From NCBI RefSeq assembly GCF_006494715.1, contig NZ_CP041151.1, positions 4,002,223 to 4,066,222 of the forward strand: a stretch of DNA of 64,000 nt. Direction: 5' to 3'. The position numbers and the translations under genes were made by a program. The notes under the pieces are model-generated. The model did no database searches. It saw nothing but the letters and a program-made list of their open reading frames with translations, and was not told the origin of the DNA. The DNA is from Shewanella sp. SNU WT4. Its GTDB lineage: Bacteria > Pseudomonadota > Gammaproteobacteria > Enterobacterales > Shewanellaceae. Positions within the stretch are counted from its first letter, which is position 1; each line of letters begins with the position of its first letter. Positions 49,079 to 58,675 of the stretch are shown here, one piece after another.

Positions 49079-50466
49079 CATAGACTGAACCTTAAGCATT
49101 AAGCTGTTCATAAATTCCATCTAACGTTATGTCTTTCTTAGATTTTCTCTGTTGTGCTTTTGGGGCGTTCTTCGTTATATAACGGATCGCCCAATCAATC
49201 TTATCTATTATTTCTGACCATGATTTGTGGCTAATGCACTCAAATATGGGCAGCAGCCACACATCAACATTCTTTGCAGCCTTGAATAACGAAACTGAAG
49301 GCATTATCTGCAGTGCCGTACTGCGTCTAATGCACAATGCCAATAAACTGGCCCAGACTAAGCCATCAACGATGGCTTTTTGTGCTGTAGCAAATCGCTG
49401 CCAGTTAGTATGAGATTTCAACTCTTTAAACATCAGCTCTATCTGCCAGCGACAGCGATAAATTGCCATAATATCATCTGCAGAGTAGGTTTCTCGTGGC
49501 AGATTAGTAAGCCAAATGCAAAATCGTTGTTCTTCGGCAAACCAGCGTCTTATTACCCGAAATGTCTGATTGCCTCTACAAACCGCCAAATCAAGCACCT
49601 CTGTCCGATTGGTGCGGCGCGTAATCTCTTTGAGTTTTTTGCCTGCCAACTTAGTCAGTGTTCGACCTTTACAGTTCCTCGCTTCGATGACCGTCGGGTT
49701 GAGGGATTTGGCTCCCCGAAAAATGTAGAACCCTCCATGCCGCTCAAGCTCGGCAAAGTAATCAAAGTCTGGGTAACCTGCATCTGCTAGCAGCAATTTG
49801 TTGTCCATCGTTGCTGGTTTAGGAAGATAATCTCTCTCCGAAGCCGTGTCGGCACTAATCGTCATTGCAGTAGGACTAAAGGTTTTGAGAGACATGGTCA
49901 TATGGCACTCTATCGCTGCAGGGTTACGCTTAAAGCGGCTTGGATAAACAGATGCCAACTGCCTATGAACGTGAAAAGAACTACCATCTTGGAGCAACAC
50001 ATCATTAAAACAAGACATCTTATCGGGTAATTGAGCACATTGCTGCCGGGCAAATTGTGCGATAGCAAACTGTACTAACTGACGCATGAATAGAGGAAAA
50101 GCTTCTTTTCTGAGCTGATTGTGAAAAGGTTTGTAAGCCACATTATCCATTTCGGTCAGACACATCCCGTTGAACTGCCTGAGCAGATCGGCAATTGAAG
50201 TACAATTCCCCTTACTGAGCGCCGAAATCAGACTGAGTACAAGTTGTTCGGGCAAAATCGCTCGACATCGTTTCATGAGGCCAATATTTTTTGCCGTTTT
50301 TTGAAGAAAGTGAGCGCTAAAGAATTGCATAAACTGCTTTTTAAGAGAGATAATCATCACTGGCCTTTTTGTGTTTGATGGTTTGTTTGGCGACAATTAT
50401 CAGATCACAAATAAGGCCATTTTTCTATCTAAATAAAAGCGTTAACTCTTAAGATCCTGTCTATGA
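49079..50466 (-). mobile_element. IS4-family insertion sequence
   Basis: About 1388 bases bounded by imperfect inverted ends (left CATAGACTGAACCTTAAG; right, read inward, TCATAGACAGGATCTTAAG) and a 9-base direct repeat of the target. One base of uncertainty remains at the right end. Contains a single intact transposase. It interrupts the OGFr-domain gene. Confidence 0.88.
49092..50357 (-). CDS. IS4-family DDE transposase
   Basis: 421 residues from ATG 50357 (AAGG upstream); a TTG at 50396 is an alternative giving 434. RNase H-like DDE: first Asp in LLQDGSSFHV, second in LLLADAGYPDFDYF, and Glu in the Y-x2-R-x3-E-x6-K signature of the IS4 family, YRCRWQIELMFKELK. No frameshift or stop, so the element may be mobile. 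Confidence 0.92.
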   Translation of the reverse strand: MIISLKKQFMQFFSAHFLQKTAKNIGLMKRCRAILPEQLVLSLISALSKGNCTSIADLLRQFNGMCLTEMDNVAYKPFHNQLRKEAFPLFMRQLVQFAIAQFARQQCAQLPDKMSCFNDVLLQDGSSFHVHRQLASVYPSRFKRNPAAIECHMTMSLKTFSPTAMTISADTASERDYLPKPATMDNKLLLADAGYPDFDYFAELERHGGFYIFRGAKSLNPTVIEARNCKGRTLTKLAGKKLKEITRRTNRTEVLDLAVCRGNQTFRVIRRWFAEEQRFCIWLTNLPRETYSADDIMAIYRCRWQIELMFKELKSHTNWQRFATAQKAIVDGLVWASLLALCIRRSTALQIMPSVSLFKAAKNVDVWLLPIFECISHKSWSEIIDKIDWAIRYITKNAPKAQQRKSKKDITLDGIYEQLNA

Positions 50467-50475
50467 TGTGTAGAT
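50467..50475 (+). repeat. Target-site duplication, right copy
   Basis: TGTGTAGAT, exact copy of 49070-49078, marking the insertion point of the IS4-family element. Confidence 0.85.
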
Positions 50476-50742
50476 AGAGTCATAAGGCGCAGGCGAACCA
50501 TGTAGCGTGGCTGATGATTAACATTACAACTGCTGCCATATTTTGTCTCAACTATCATTCGGTTATGTGATTATCTTAAGCATTTGCTGGCAATCGTTAT
50601 GGCAACTAGCAGTGAATATTACTTTCTATACATTCACTGCTATCACACAGGCTTATTTTGCTAAGTAGTAGCCAATTTAACTCGCCATCGATACTTTTAC
50701 CTTGGCTGCGTTTATGTCCGGCGCAGACGTAGGAAGTGGCTG

Positions 50743-52257
50743 CTAGTCTCTCGCCAAGCTAAAAAACTCATCGGCCGGTAACGGTTTGGCATAGCAGTAA
50801 CCTTGAATTAATCGCACCCCCAACCCATGCAAATAGGCTTGCTGCTGCTTAGTTTCTACACCTTCAGCAATCATCTCGAGATGCGACTCTTTAGCAAACA
50901 AAATGATGGCATCTAAAGTCTTACGACTAAAGTTTTGCTCATGCCCGATGGTATCAACAAACATCTTATCGATTTTAAGCGTGCTAATTCCTAGGTTCTG
51001 CACATAACTAAAACAGCCGTAACCTGTGCCGGCATCATCAAGTTTTAAGTCAATTCCCAGCGAAAATATTTTGTTGAGAGTGGTTTTAGCCAATTCCATA
51101 TCATTAATCGGCATGCGCTCGGTAATTTCCAGCGATAACTGGTGCTGACCTAACACGCCACTAGCAACTATCAGTTGTAACTGCTGATATAGGCGATCAT
51201 TTTAAAGATGGGCCGGCACAATATTGATGCTAAAAAATAACTCAGGCAGCGCTGCGCCATGTTGCTTTATGTCTTCAATCACTAGGCGCAGCATGCTTTC
51301 AGTCATTGGAATGATGACGCTATGAGACTCAGCAAAGGGAATAAAATGATTCGGTGGTATATAACTACCATTTGGACGTTGCCAGCGCACGAGCACTTCA
51401 GCCCCTACCATCTGGCCGCTAATACCATCCACTATTGGTTGATAGAAAGGTACAAATTCATCGCCAGCTATGCCGCGATTTATTTTTCCGAGCAAAGACA
51501 TTCTCACCGTTAGCCAACGCCAATACATAACACAAGCTAAAGCCGCCAATATCAAGCCGGTTAACAGGCTGATTTCCCATCCCATTTGCGAGTATTGATC
51601 TAAAAAGAGTTGATTGCCGGACAATGAGAAAGTGGCACGATAAAAATCACCATGATGCACGACGCTAGAAGACACTACTTCTTCATCATCAAAGTTATTT
51701 AACCCAAATTCAAAATACGGCTCCGAATCCAAAGACACTCGATATTCAAGGCATCGTCTGCAATCAAGCGGTACAAAATAATAAGGCCGCAACGGCGTAA
51801 TGCTGGCCATGTAATCGTAACCATCCATATGGCGGATAAGAAATATCTCGTGATGCGAGTTTGTAATTTCTGCGGCCACACCTATGCTGATGCTTTCTTT
51901 GATTTTATGGCTGCTAATCGTTTCAATATTGTGGTTAGTTTCATCGATTTGGCATACCACACGATTATCTTTAGTGATGGCAACCCAGCGAATAAAGTTA
52001 GCGTCAAAGGTGGTTTGTTTGAGTAGTTTTTCGATATCGGCAGTACAACCAATCGGAGCGGCTAAGCTTGGCAATGTCAGCAATTTGTCTGCCGATTCAT
52101 ACAGATACATATGAAATTTATCGGCAAGCACTTTAGCGTCGCGCTTAATCATGCGCTTAGCGATAAATCTATCGGCCACAGCCACAAACGTCATTCCGAG
52201 CGAGAACGAAACTAAAAAAACCAATAAGTACTTAAGCTTATCCTTAAACTTAGCCAT
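50743..52257 (-). pseudogene. CSS-motif EAL phosphodiesterase gene with an in-frame stop
   Basis: One frame of 505 codons interrupted by a TAA at 51202-51204, between IVPAHL and NDRLYQQL, so the change is a point mutation and not a frameshift. N-terminal half: membrane segment (10-30), periplasmic CSS-type domain with Cys (GCTADIE, VVCQIDE, LDCRRC), second membrane segment (about 228-248), start of the EAL domain (GAEVLVRW). The C-terminal half keeps LEITERM, DDAGTGYG, LKIDK and AEGVET, all catalytic residues. As it stands the product lacks most of the EAL domain. CAA to TAA is one simple route (Gln codon). Confidence 0.85.
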
Positions 52258-52713
52258 AGTTAATCCATTATTTTATCGCTTGTTAGCGTCATGCTAAATG
52301 ACTCATCCCCCTCTGCCTTGAGCCTTGGAATATTCCTCTCGATGGCGGCAATTGCGCTCCCATCATCAAGTTAAAACAGCCACGAAACTCACCCAACCAA
52401 AGGTTGCTCAATTGCTGCGATGGTGTGTTATTCATGATAATTTTGCAACAAAAACAAGTCACTCATAGGGATAAGTGTTTTTACTAATGAGATTATGCTC
52501 ACTATTGATGCGCTCAATTTACCCCTTAGATAGCCCAAATACCCCGCCCTCGCCAATTCAATACAGGCAGTGAAACCGCCTAACCTAACCCTAACTTAAG
52601 CCTGCCAAACTAAAAGCTAGTGAACTGAAGGGGAGTAAACCTAGCGCAGTTATCTTGCTAGTCACCAGCCACTAAAGGCGCTATCTTGACTCTAACAACA
52701 TCGGAGGTTTGCT
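52258..52713. other. Non-coding gap upstream of the AlbA_2 gene
   Basis: 456 bases between the divergent EAL gene and the AlbA_2 gene. No gene, RNA or strong hairpin seen. A few CCTAA/CCCTAA-like repeats at 52581-52600 are too short to matter. A GGAGG ribosome-binding site at its end serves the downstream gene. Confidence 0.5.
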
Positions 52714-53214
52714 ATGACATTTCATACCTATGCGTTGGATAATATCAATGAGTTAGCTGAATCGGTGCAAGTGGAGTTTAAACTCGCCGGTGGCCGTGAT
52801 GGTCAAGGCAAAGTGCCTGAAGATATGTGGGAAAGTTATAGTGCCTTTGCCAATACCATTGGCGGTGAAATCATCTTAGGGGTTAGAGAAGTTAAAGGAC
52901 ATTTTACTCTCGAAGGCATACCTAAACCTGAGCCTATGCTTGAACACTTGTGGCAGCGTTTTAACGATAAACACCATGTTAGCCATAACTTACTGTCCGT
53001 TAATGATATTCAGCTTATTCGCATTCAAGATAAAACCCTTATTCGCATTCGCGTGCCCCAGGCGCCCTTAGCCTTTCGCCCAATTTTTATTGGTGAAGAC
53101 CCTTATTCTGGTAGTTACTTTCGCATTAATGATGCCGATATGCGTGCCAGTCATGAGCAAGTCGCGCGCATGTTATTGCAAGCTAAAACGACTCAGTTGG
53201 CTACCCCCCATTAA
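52714..53214 (+). CDS. AlbA_2 (Schlafen-type) DNA-binding domain protein
   Basis: 166 residues with a strong GGAGG ribosome-binding site. It shows the AlbA_2 pattern: VEFKLAGGRDGQGKVPEDMWESYSAFANTIGGEIILGV (in parts: VEFKLAGG, SAFANTIGGEIILGV), then LIRIRVPQA and YFRINDADMRASHEQV. In most proteins this domain is followed by a long ATPase-like C-terminal region; here the protein ends right after it, and there is no remnant of the rest downstream. Either a natural stand-alone form or a remnant. DNA-binding, regulatory role inferred only. Confidence 0.75.
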   Translation: MTFHTYALDNINELAESVQVEFKLAGGRDGQGKVPEDMWESYSAFANTIGGEIILGVREVKGHFTLEGIPKPEPMLEHLWQRFNDKHHVSHNLLSVNDIQLIRIQDKTLIRIRVPQAPLAFRPIFIGEDPYSGSYFRINDADMRASHEQVARMLLQAKTTQLATPH

Positions 53215-53270
53215 GCTTGGCTCAAAGCCTTACCCGAGCAATCAACTCAAGTATTACTTGTGCGAAACAA

Positions 53271-53293
53271 AAGATGCAATTAAGATGCGCCTA
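53271..53293 (+). promoter_or_regulatory. NsrR-like operator upstream of ytfE
   Basis: AAGATGCAATT, one base, AGATGCGCCTA: an 11-1-11 arrangement matching the nitric-oxide-sensing repressor NsrR (consensus halves AANATGCATTT and its complement) at 10 of 11 and 7 of 11 positions. It lies 24 bases before the ytfE start. ytfE is a classic NsrR target in Gammaproteobacteria. Confidence 0.5.
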
Positions 53294-53316
53294 TTGTTTT
53301 TATCTAAGGCTTAGCC

Positions 53317-54027
53317 ATGCTTCAAGAACACGATATTTTGTTGAACTCACGAGTGGGCGAATTAGTCGCTAACGACTTTCGCAGCGCCCATATCTTCAGT
53401 CAATTTGGCATAGATTTTTGTTGTGGTGGCGGCATTACGCTGGAGCGTGCCATTAGCCGTTTTAATGCCGACAAAGAGCCACTATTGCAAGCCCTTAGCT
53501 CGCTTATGGTGACAGGTGATAAGCAGCAAGGGTTAGATCAGCTAGCCTTGCCGCAACTCATCGACTATATCGAAGCTACTCACCACAGTTTTGTGCGTGA
53601 AAAAGCAGAGCTATTGCTAGATTACAGCCAAAAAATGGTGCGTGCTCATGGCGAGAAATATGCTGAGATTAAACCGCTAGCGGGTTGGATACGTGCCTTG
53701 GTGGCAGATCTTATTCCGCACTTAAACAAAGAAGAGCAAATCTTGTTTCCCGCCATTCGCGATTTACACCAAGGCGTGGCCAAGCAGCACTGCTTTGCGC
53801 ACTTAAGCCATCCTATCAATGCCATGGCTTATGAGCATGATGAAGCGCTGCAAATCATGGCTAAAATCCGCGCCCTGACTGAAGATTTTCAGCCACCAAG
53901 CCATGCGTGCACGACTTGGCGGGTATGTTACGCCAGTCTGGCTGAATTTGAGCAAGACTTAATTCAACATATTAATATTGAAAACAATCTGTTATTTCCA
54001 CAAGCCTTAGCGTTAACGGCGCAATAG
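53317..54027 (+). CDS. ytfE: Iron-sulfur cluster repair di-iron protein YtfE/RIC
   Basis: 236 residues. N-terminal ScdA_N domain with FSQFGIDFCCGGG (about 28-40), then a hemerythrin-like four-helix domain whose His/Glu ligands are in THHSFVREK, IPHLNKEEQILFP, MAYEHDEAL and QHINIENNLLFP. Repairs iron-sulfur clusters damaged by nitric oxide or peroxide. Cytoplasmic, monocistronic; NsrR-like site upstream. Confidence 0.93.
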   Translation: MLQEHDILLNSRVGELVANDFRSAHIFSQFGIDFCCGGGITLERAISRFNADKEPLLQALSSLMVTGDKQQGLDQLALPQLIDYIEATHHSFVREKAELLLDYSQKMVRAHGEKYAEIKPLAGWIRALVADLIPHLNKEEQILFPAIRDLHQGVAKQHCFAHLSHPINAMAYEHDEALQIMAKIRALTEDFQPPSHACTTWRVCYASLAEFEQDLIQHINIENNLLFPQALALTAQ

Positions 54028-54060
54028 CTTGTCAGTTCAACGAGTGGTTTGCTGTAGGTA

Positions 54061-54783
54061 CTAGTTGTTTGCCGCAGGTAACAGCTGACTAAGCTCACTT
54101 AATTGCTGAATTTGAAAAGTTGGCAGTAATTTGGGCTCGGCGCGTTGCTTGCCACCAAAGGCTGGACTTAGCCACACACTTTGACACTGAGCCCAGCGCG
54201 CGCCCATAACATCAGATTCAGGATGATCCCCTACGTGCAGCAGCTCTGCAGGCGTTATATTAAGCCGCTGACACGCCAGCATAAACATATCGCTCGCAGG
54301 CTTTTTAGCCACAGTTTGCGAAGGATGAATCACAAATCGGAACGGCTCACCTAAACCAATGGCGACATGATCAACATTGCCATTGGTAATGCCTATCAAT
54401 GGGTAATAGTGCCCGAGCTGATTAAGGAGCGCTATCACCTCAGGCGCGACTTTGAAATTACTGCGATGATGCAAAAATACCGCCATGGCATGAGCAACTT
54501 CCGCCTTAACGTCTTTGACGCCAATCTGCTGCAATGCATGGGTTAGCACCGCCGTTCTTGCGGCGGTCGCATCGTTATCTAACCAAGGGGTTTGACGAAT
54601 TAGCTGCGCCTTCAGCGCCAACCAATCCACGCTCGACCACGCCATCAATGCTGGGAATTTTGAGCGCAAATACTCATCTAAGCTTTGCTGCGCCTGGCGA
54701 ATAATCGGGCCGTTGTCGTACAAGGTATCATCTAAGTCAAAACTGATAGCGGCAAACGGCTGTGGGCGCAGTAGAATTTGCAT
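54061..54783 (-). CDS. yigB: HAD phosphatase YigB
   Basis: 240 residues from ATG 54783, whose A overlaps the xerC stop (TGATG). HAD motifs: I FDLDDTLYDN, II GITNGN, III KKPASDMF and IV HVGDHPESDVMGA. E. coli YigB dephosphorylates a riboflavin precursor. Same order dapF-DUF484-xerC-yigB as in E. coli. Confidence 0.9.
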   Translation of the reverse strand: MQILLRPQPFAAISFDLDDTLYDNGPIIRQAQQSLDEYLRSKFPALMAWSSVDWLALKAQLIRQTPWLDNDATAARTAVLTHALQQIGVKDVKAEVAHAMAVFLHHRSNFKVAPEVIALLNQLGHYYPLIGITNGNVDHVAIGLGEPFRFVIHPSQTVAKKPASDMFMLACQRLNITPAELLHVGDHPESDVMGARWAQCQSVWLSPAFGGKQRAEPKLLPTFQIQQLSELSQLLPAANN

Positions 54784-55667
54784 CAATTACCGCCTTTTTT
54801 CGCGCGCGGATGGGCCATATCGTAAACCTGAGCTAAATGCTGAAAATCGACATGGGTATAAATCTGGGTAGTGGCTAAATCGCTATGACCTAACAACTCT
54901 TGCACCGCACGCAAATCACCACTGGATTCAAGCATATGGGTTGCAAATGAATGCCTAAGTTTATGTGGGTGCAAAGGCGCATCAAGCGCTTGTTGCTGGC
55001 CGCGTAACTTAAGCCGCGCTTGAATGCTGCGATGGGATAAACGTTCACCTTTAATGCTAGTAAATAAAGCGGTTTCATCGCTTATGCTAGGGCGCACCTT
55101 AAGCCAAGTGGCAATGGCACTTAATGCCATTTTACCCACAGGCACTATGCGCATTTTATCGCCCTTACCCAATACCCGCACTTGCGCGGCTTGCACGTCT
55201 ATATCCTTGATATCAAGCCCCGCCAGCTCCGCTAAGCGCAGACCGCTCGAGTAAAACAATTCCATCATGGCATTGTCCCTCAGGCTTAACGGCTCATCAT
55301 CACTGACAGTAAGTAAGTGCGACACAGCGTCGGCATCAAGGTTTTTAGGTAAACTTTTGGCCTGCTTAGGAGCGCTAAGGCCAGCCGCTGGGGATAATTT
55401 AAGGTGGCCGCGCTTAAGTAAGAAGCTATAAAACCCTTTAAGGGCGCTCACACATAAAGCGATAGAGCGGGCATTTAAGCCTTGGCGATGCAATTTAGCC
55501 AACAAGCTTTGCAGTTGCTTGCTATTGGCCTGCCATAAGGCCGTGTCTTCTAACAACTGCTGACAACGCTTAAGCTCGAACTCATAGTTGCGTAAGGTAT
55601 AAGCAGAAAGGCGGCGCTCGGTTGCTATATAACGACAAAAATCATCAAGATAGATGATGTTATCCAT
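54783..55667 (-). CDS. xerC: Tyrosine recombinase XerC
   Basis: 294 residues from ATG 55667 ([10 protein letters not shown]), overlapping the DUF484 gene by eight bases; seven further upstream codons are possible. N-terminal SAM-like domain (about 1-90) and catalytic domain with Arg in [36 protein letters not shown] (catalytic Tyr). Acts with XerD at dif to resolve chromosome dimers. Confidence 0.95.
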   Translation of the reverse strand: MDNIIYLDDFCRYIATERRLSAYTLRNYEFELKRCQQLLEDTALWQANSKQLQSLLAKLHRQGLNARSIALCVSALKGFYSFLLKRGHLKLSPAAGLSAPKQAKSLPKNLDADAVSHLLTVSDDEPLSLRDNAMMELFYSSGLRLAELAGLDIKDIDVQAAQVRVLGKGDKMRIVPVGKMALSAIATWLKVRPSISDETALFTSIKGERLSHRSIQARLKLRGQQQALDAPLHPHKLRHSFATHMLESSGDLRAVQELLGHSDLATTQIYTHVDFQHLAQVYDMAHPRAKKGGN

Positions 55668-56304
55668 GGGATAAACTCGGCAACACATGATTGAGCAAAC
55701 GCACTAACTGATTAAGTAGCAAAGAGTCCATCTCGGGATGAAAATGCATAGCATCTGGGCTGGCGATGGCAAAAATCAGCTGACCATCGTCAGCCGCTAA
55801 ACGGCTTAATGACACTGAGCCTACTTCACTACCAAATAAGCGCTTAGATTCACTCATGGTTAAACGCCCAAAGTAATGGCCATGAATAAGGCGGGTGCGC
55901 CACAGCGTAGTTAGCTCGGCATCATCCTTAGGCACGCTAATTAAGCGCACATGACTAAAGCCCAAATGCTGCCGCAAGCCTTTGGCGAGCAACTGATGCA
56001 CTTCACCGATTTCTTTGCATTTTAGTAGTGCAAAACACAGCTCATTTAAGACATTAAAAATGTGCTCGTTACGCCTTGCCGTGCCAAGCAGCAGAGTAAT
56101 TTCTTCTTCAAGCTGCATCACCCGTGAGCGCAACATCTGTTGACGACGCTCAACTAAAGACACTGTGCCTTGCTCGCCATGAGGAATGCGCAGCGTCAGT
56201 AATAACTCAGGGTGCCGATTAAAAAAATCTGGATTATCTTGCAGATATTCTTTAATAAACTCGCCATCAAACAAGGCGGCCGCGGAAATAGTCACATCTT
56301 TCAT
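55660..56304 (-). CDS. DUF484 protein (YigA-like)
   Basis: 214 residues. YigA/DUF484 family: begins with a region of helical turns ([26 protein letters not shown] split), then a GAF-like domain (about 75-210). E. coli YigA is shorter. Function unknown; often between dapF and xerC, as here. Overlaps both neighbours by four to eight bases. Confidence 0.85.
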   Translation of the reverse strand: MKDVTISAAALFDGEFIKEYLQDNPDFFNRHPELLLTLRIPHGEQGTVSLVERRQQMLRSRVMQLEEEITLLLGTARRNEHIFNVLNELCFALLKCKEIGEVHQLLAKGLRQHLGFSHVRLISVPKDDAELTTLWRTRLIHGHYFGRLTMSESKRLFGSEVGSVSLSRLAADDGQLIFAIASPDAMHFHPEMDSLLLNQLVRLLNHVLPSLSHG

Positions 56305-57143
56305 AACTGAATTTGCCCATCAAACACGGTAACCGCAGGGCCAGTCATCCATAACGGCTTCCCCTCGCCTTCCCAATGAATAAGCAAGCTGCCACCCGGT
56401 AAGTCTACTTTTACTTTCTGCGCTAACTTCCCCTGAAAATGTCCAACCACCACAGCAGCGCTAGCGCCACTGCCACACGCCATAGTTTCGGCGGCGCCGC
56501 GCTCATATACCCGCAGCTTAATGTGCTCTGGGTTAATAACTTGCATAAAGCCGACATTCACGCCTTTAGGAAAACGCTCATGTTTAGTCAGTAATGAGCC
56601 AATTCTATCAACATCGACTTCATCTAAAGAGTTCACACTTAAATCACTGATATCAATGACGCAATGCGGATTACCTAAAGAAGCCGCGCCACATAAAAAG
56701 GTCTGCACTTCGGTCATTAATAAGTAAGTTTTTTCGGCGCGCTTGGCCTTAAATGGAATATTGCTCGGCTCAAGATTAGGTACGCCCATATTGACTGTGA
56801 CATTGCCATCACGCTCTAAGCGCAAGGTCATTTTGCCAGCCGTGGTGCTCACTCGAATCTTACTTTTATGGGTTAAGCCTTGGTTATGCACAAAGCGCGC
56901 AAAGCAGCGCGCTCCATTACCGCACTGCTCAACCTCAGAACCATCGGCATTAAAAATTCGATAATGAAAATCGAGATCTGGATCGTAAGGCGGCTCCACC
57001 AATAGCATTTGATCAAAGCCCACGCCTTGGTGCCTGTCTGCTAACCGGCGGATCTGTTCGGGTGAGAAAAAAACATTTTGGGTGATGGCGTCAATCACCA
57101 TAAAGTCATTGCCCAATCCGTGCATCTTGGTGAAATGGATCAA
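56301..57143 (-). CDS. dapF: Diaminopimelate epimerase
   Basis: 280 residues. Two catalytic Cys in NGARCFARF (about 73) and [12 protein letters not shown] (about 220); [12 protein letters not shown] start matches the family. Turns L,L-DAP into meso-DAP, the precursor of lysine and peptidoglycan. Lies in tandem with lysA, the next enzyme of lysine synthesis. Confidence 0.96.
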   Translation of the reverse strand: MIHFTKMHGLGNDFMVIDAITQNVFFSPEQIRRLADRHQGVGFDQMLLVEPPYDPDLDFHYRIFNADGSEVEQCGNGARCFARFVHNQGLTHKSKIRVSTTAGKMTLRLERDGNVTVNMGVPNLEPSNIPFKAKRAEKTYLLMTEVQTFLCGAASLGNPHCVIDISDLSVNSLDEVDVDRIGSLLTKHERFPKGVNVGFMQVINPEHIKLRVYERGAAETMACGSGASAAVVVGHFQGKLAQKVKVDLPGGSLLIHWEGEGKPLWMTGPAVTVFDGQIQL

Positions 57144-57202
57144 AAGTTATGTCCTTATTAGCTCAGCTAAATTAGCGACTCAGTGCGCTTAATATCGCTA
57201 GT

Positions 57203-58450
57203 TTACGGCAGGAGCTGTTCGCCTTGCCACAGTTGCTCACGCTTTTCTCGCTGGCGCACTAAATGACTGCGTGCGCCATCTACCATAACCTCAGCCACGC
57301 GTGGACGAGAATTGTAGTTAGATGACATGCTAAAACCATAAGCGCCAGCGCTTCGCACCGCGAGTAAATCACCACTGGCAATTGATAATGGCCTTGATTT
57401 ACCTAAAAAGTCACCGGTTTCACACACAGGGCCTACCACATCATAGACTTGCTGATGGCGCTCAACATTCTGGTTTACTTCAATAATTTTTTGCCAAGCA
57501 CTGTAAAGTGACGGACGCAGCAGGTCATTCATAGCGCCATCGACAATGGCAAAATGCTTGTCGGCGTTATTTTTAAGATACAAGACTTGGGTAACAAAGA
57601 TGCCGGCATTGGCCACTATGGCGCGCCCTGGCTCCAACACTAAACTGAGTTTCCTATCAGCGACCTTAGCTAATAAGGCTTTAGCATAATCATTAGGATG
57701 AGGCGGCGTTTCATTGTCATAAGTTACGCCTAAACCGCCGCCAACATCTAAGTGCTGAATGCTAATGCCCTGCAGCGCAAGGCGATCAATCAAGGCCAGC
57801 ATCTTATCTATGGCATCAAGGAAGGGCTTTAATTCGGTTAGTTGTGAGCCAATATGGCAATCAACACCTTTAATCTCGAGATGACTTAATTGCTCCGCGC
57901 GCGCAAAAATGGCTTCGGCTTGCTCCATGGCAATGCCGAACTTATTTTCTTTAAGGCCGGTGGAAATATAAGGATGAGTGCCAGCATCAACGTCAGGATT
58001 CACGCGCAGTGAAATCGGCGCCTTAACGCCCATCTCGGCAGCGACTTCATTGAGCACTTCAAGTTCAGCCGCTGATTCAACATTAAAACAATGAATACCC
58101 ACGCTTAAGGCTTCGCGCATTTCGCTGACGGTTTTACCCACCCCAGAAAACACGACTTTACTAGGGCAGCCGCCCGCTTCTATTACTCGGGCTAATTCGC
58201 CGCCTGACACAATATCAAAGCCGCTGCCAAGACGCGCGAGCACATTGAGCACAGCTAAGTTGGCATTGGCTTTTACGGCATAACAAATCAAATGAGGATG
58301 ACTACTGACCGCAGAATCAAAGGCATGCCAATGGCGCTCTAAGGTCGCTCGAGAATAGACATACACAGGCGTGCCAAATTCTGCGGCTATATCTTTAACC
58401 GCTACGTCTTCGGCAAATAGGGCGCCGTCCCGATATCCAAAGTGATCCAA
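57203..58450 (-). CDS. lysA: Diaminopimelate decarboxylase
   Basis: 415 residues. PLP-dependent alanine-racemase fold: lysine in CYAVKANANLAVLN (about 58), VDCHIGSQ, GGGLGV, VGPVCETGDFLG and EPGRAIV. Decarboxylates meso-DAP to lysine. Same order lptM-lysA-dapF as in many Gammaproteobacteria; E. coli has lysA elsewhere, so this is the Vibrio/Shewanella type of arrangement. Confidence 0.96.
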   Translation of the reverse strand: MDHFGYRDGALFAEDVAVKDIAAEFGTPVYVYSRATLERHWHAFDSAVSSHPHLICYAVKANANLAVLNVLARLGSGFDIVSGGELARVIEAGGCPSKVVFSGVGKTVSEMREALSVGIHCFNVESAAELEVLNEVAAEMGVKAPISLRVNPDVDAGTHPYISTGLKENKFGIAMEQAEAIFARAEQLSHLEIKGVDCHIGSQLTELKPFLDAIDKMLALIDRLALQGISIQHLDVGGGLGVTYDNETPPHPNDYAKALLAKVADRKLSLVLEPGRAIVANAGIFVTQVLYLKNNADKHFAIVDGAMNDLLRPSLYSAWQKIIEVNQNVERHQQVYDVVGPVCETGDFLGKSRPLSIASGDLLAVRSAGAYGFSMSSNYNSRPRVAEVMVDGARSHLVRQREKREQLWQGEQLLP

Positions 58451-58468
58451 TGCCAGCCTCCTTACTCG

Positions 58469-58606
58469 TTATTGTTGGGGTAAACCTTGCGCTTGCGTCT
58501 TATTAGTCTCTGGCGCCGGCGTCTTATACAGCGGGCCAATCTGGCCGCAACCTGCCAGCGTTAGGCTAGCAAGCAATGCAATTAAAAGCAGTTTCATTTT
58601 TCTCAT
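58469..58606 (-). CDS. lptM: Small outer-membrane lipoprotein LptM (YifL)
   Basis: 45 residues from ATG 58606 (another ATG at 58597 is possible); the open frame upstream overlaps cyaY and is ignored. Signal peptide with lipobox LAGC at about 17-20, then GQIGPLY, the LptM signature GxxGPLY, and a Pro/Gln-rich tail. LptM helps mature disulfides of the LPS translocon LptD. Divergent from cyaY as in E. coli. Confidence 0.85.
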   Translation of the reverse strand: MRKMKLLLIALLASLTLAGCGQIGPLYKTPAPETNKTQAQGLPQQ

Positions 58607-58675
58607 CTTCTGTGCAGCGTCAATGAATGCGCTTATAATCGCATTCATCAGCAAGAATGCAAAGGACAGATAATC

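Larger units (their letters stand above)
48517..50483 (-). pseudogene. OGFr-domain protein gene split by an IS4-family element
   Basis: The main part (48517-49078) encodes FWLEHDHKFIQLLFP, a hallmark of the opioid growth factor receptor conserved region (OGFr_N), also found in some bacteria. The beginning lies beyond the insertion: ATG at 50483, ATG ACT CTA then the duplicated target. Deleting the element plus one 9-base duplicate joins MTLSTQQHAD to LTVKFFKSEIADN and gives an intact 189-residue frame. The remaining downstream frame could be translated only from a TTG at 49008 (163 residues), without a good ribosome-binding site. Function of bacterial OGFr proteins is unknown. Confidence 0.8.

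Noticed and set aside
52581..52600. Telomere-like CCTAA/CCCTAA repeats
   Set aside because: Three degenerate units only; chance in AT-rich non-coding DNA.
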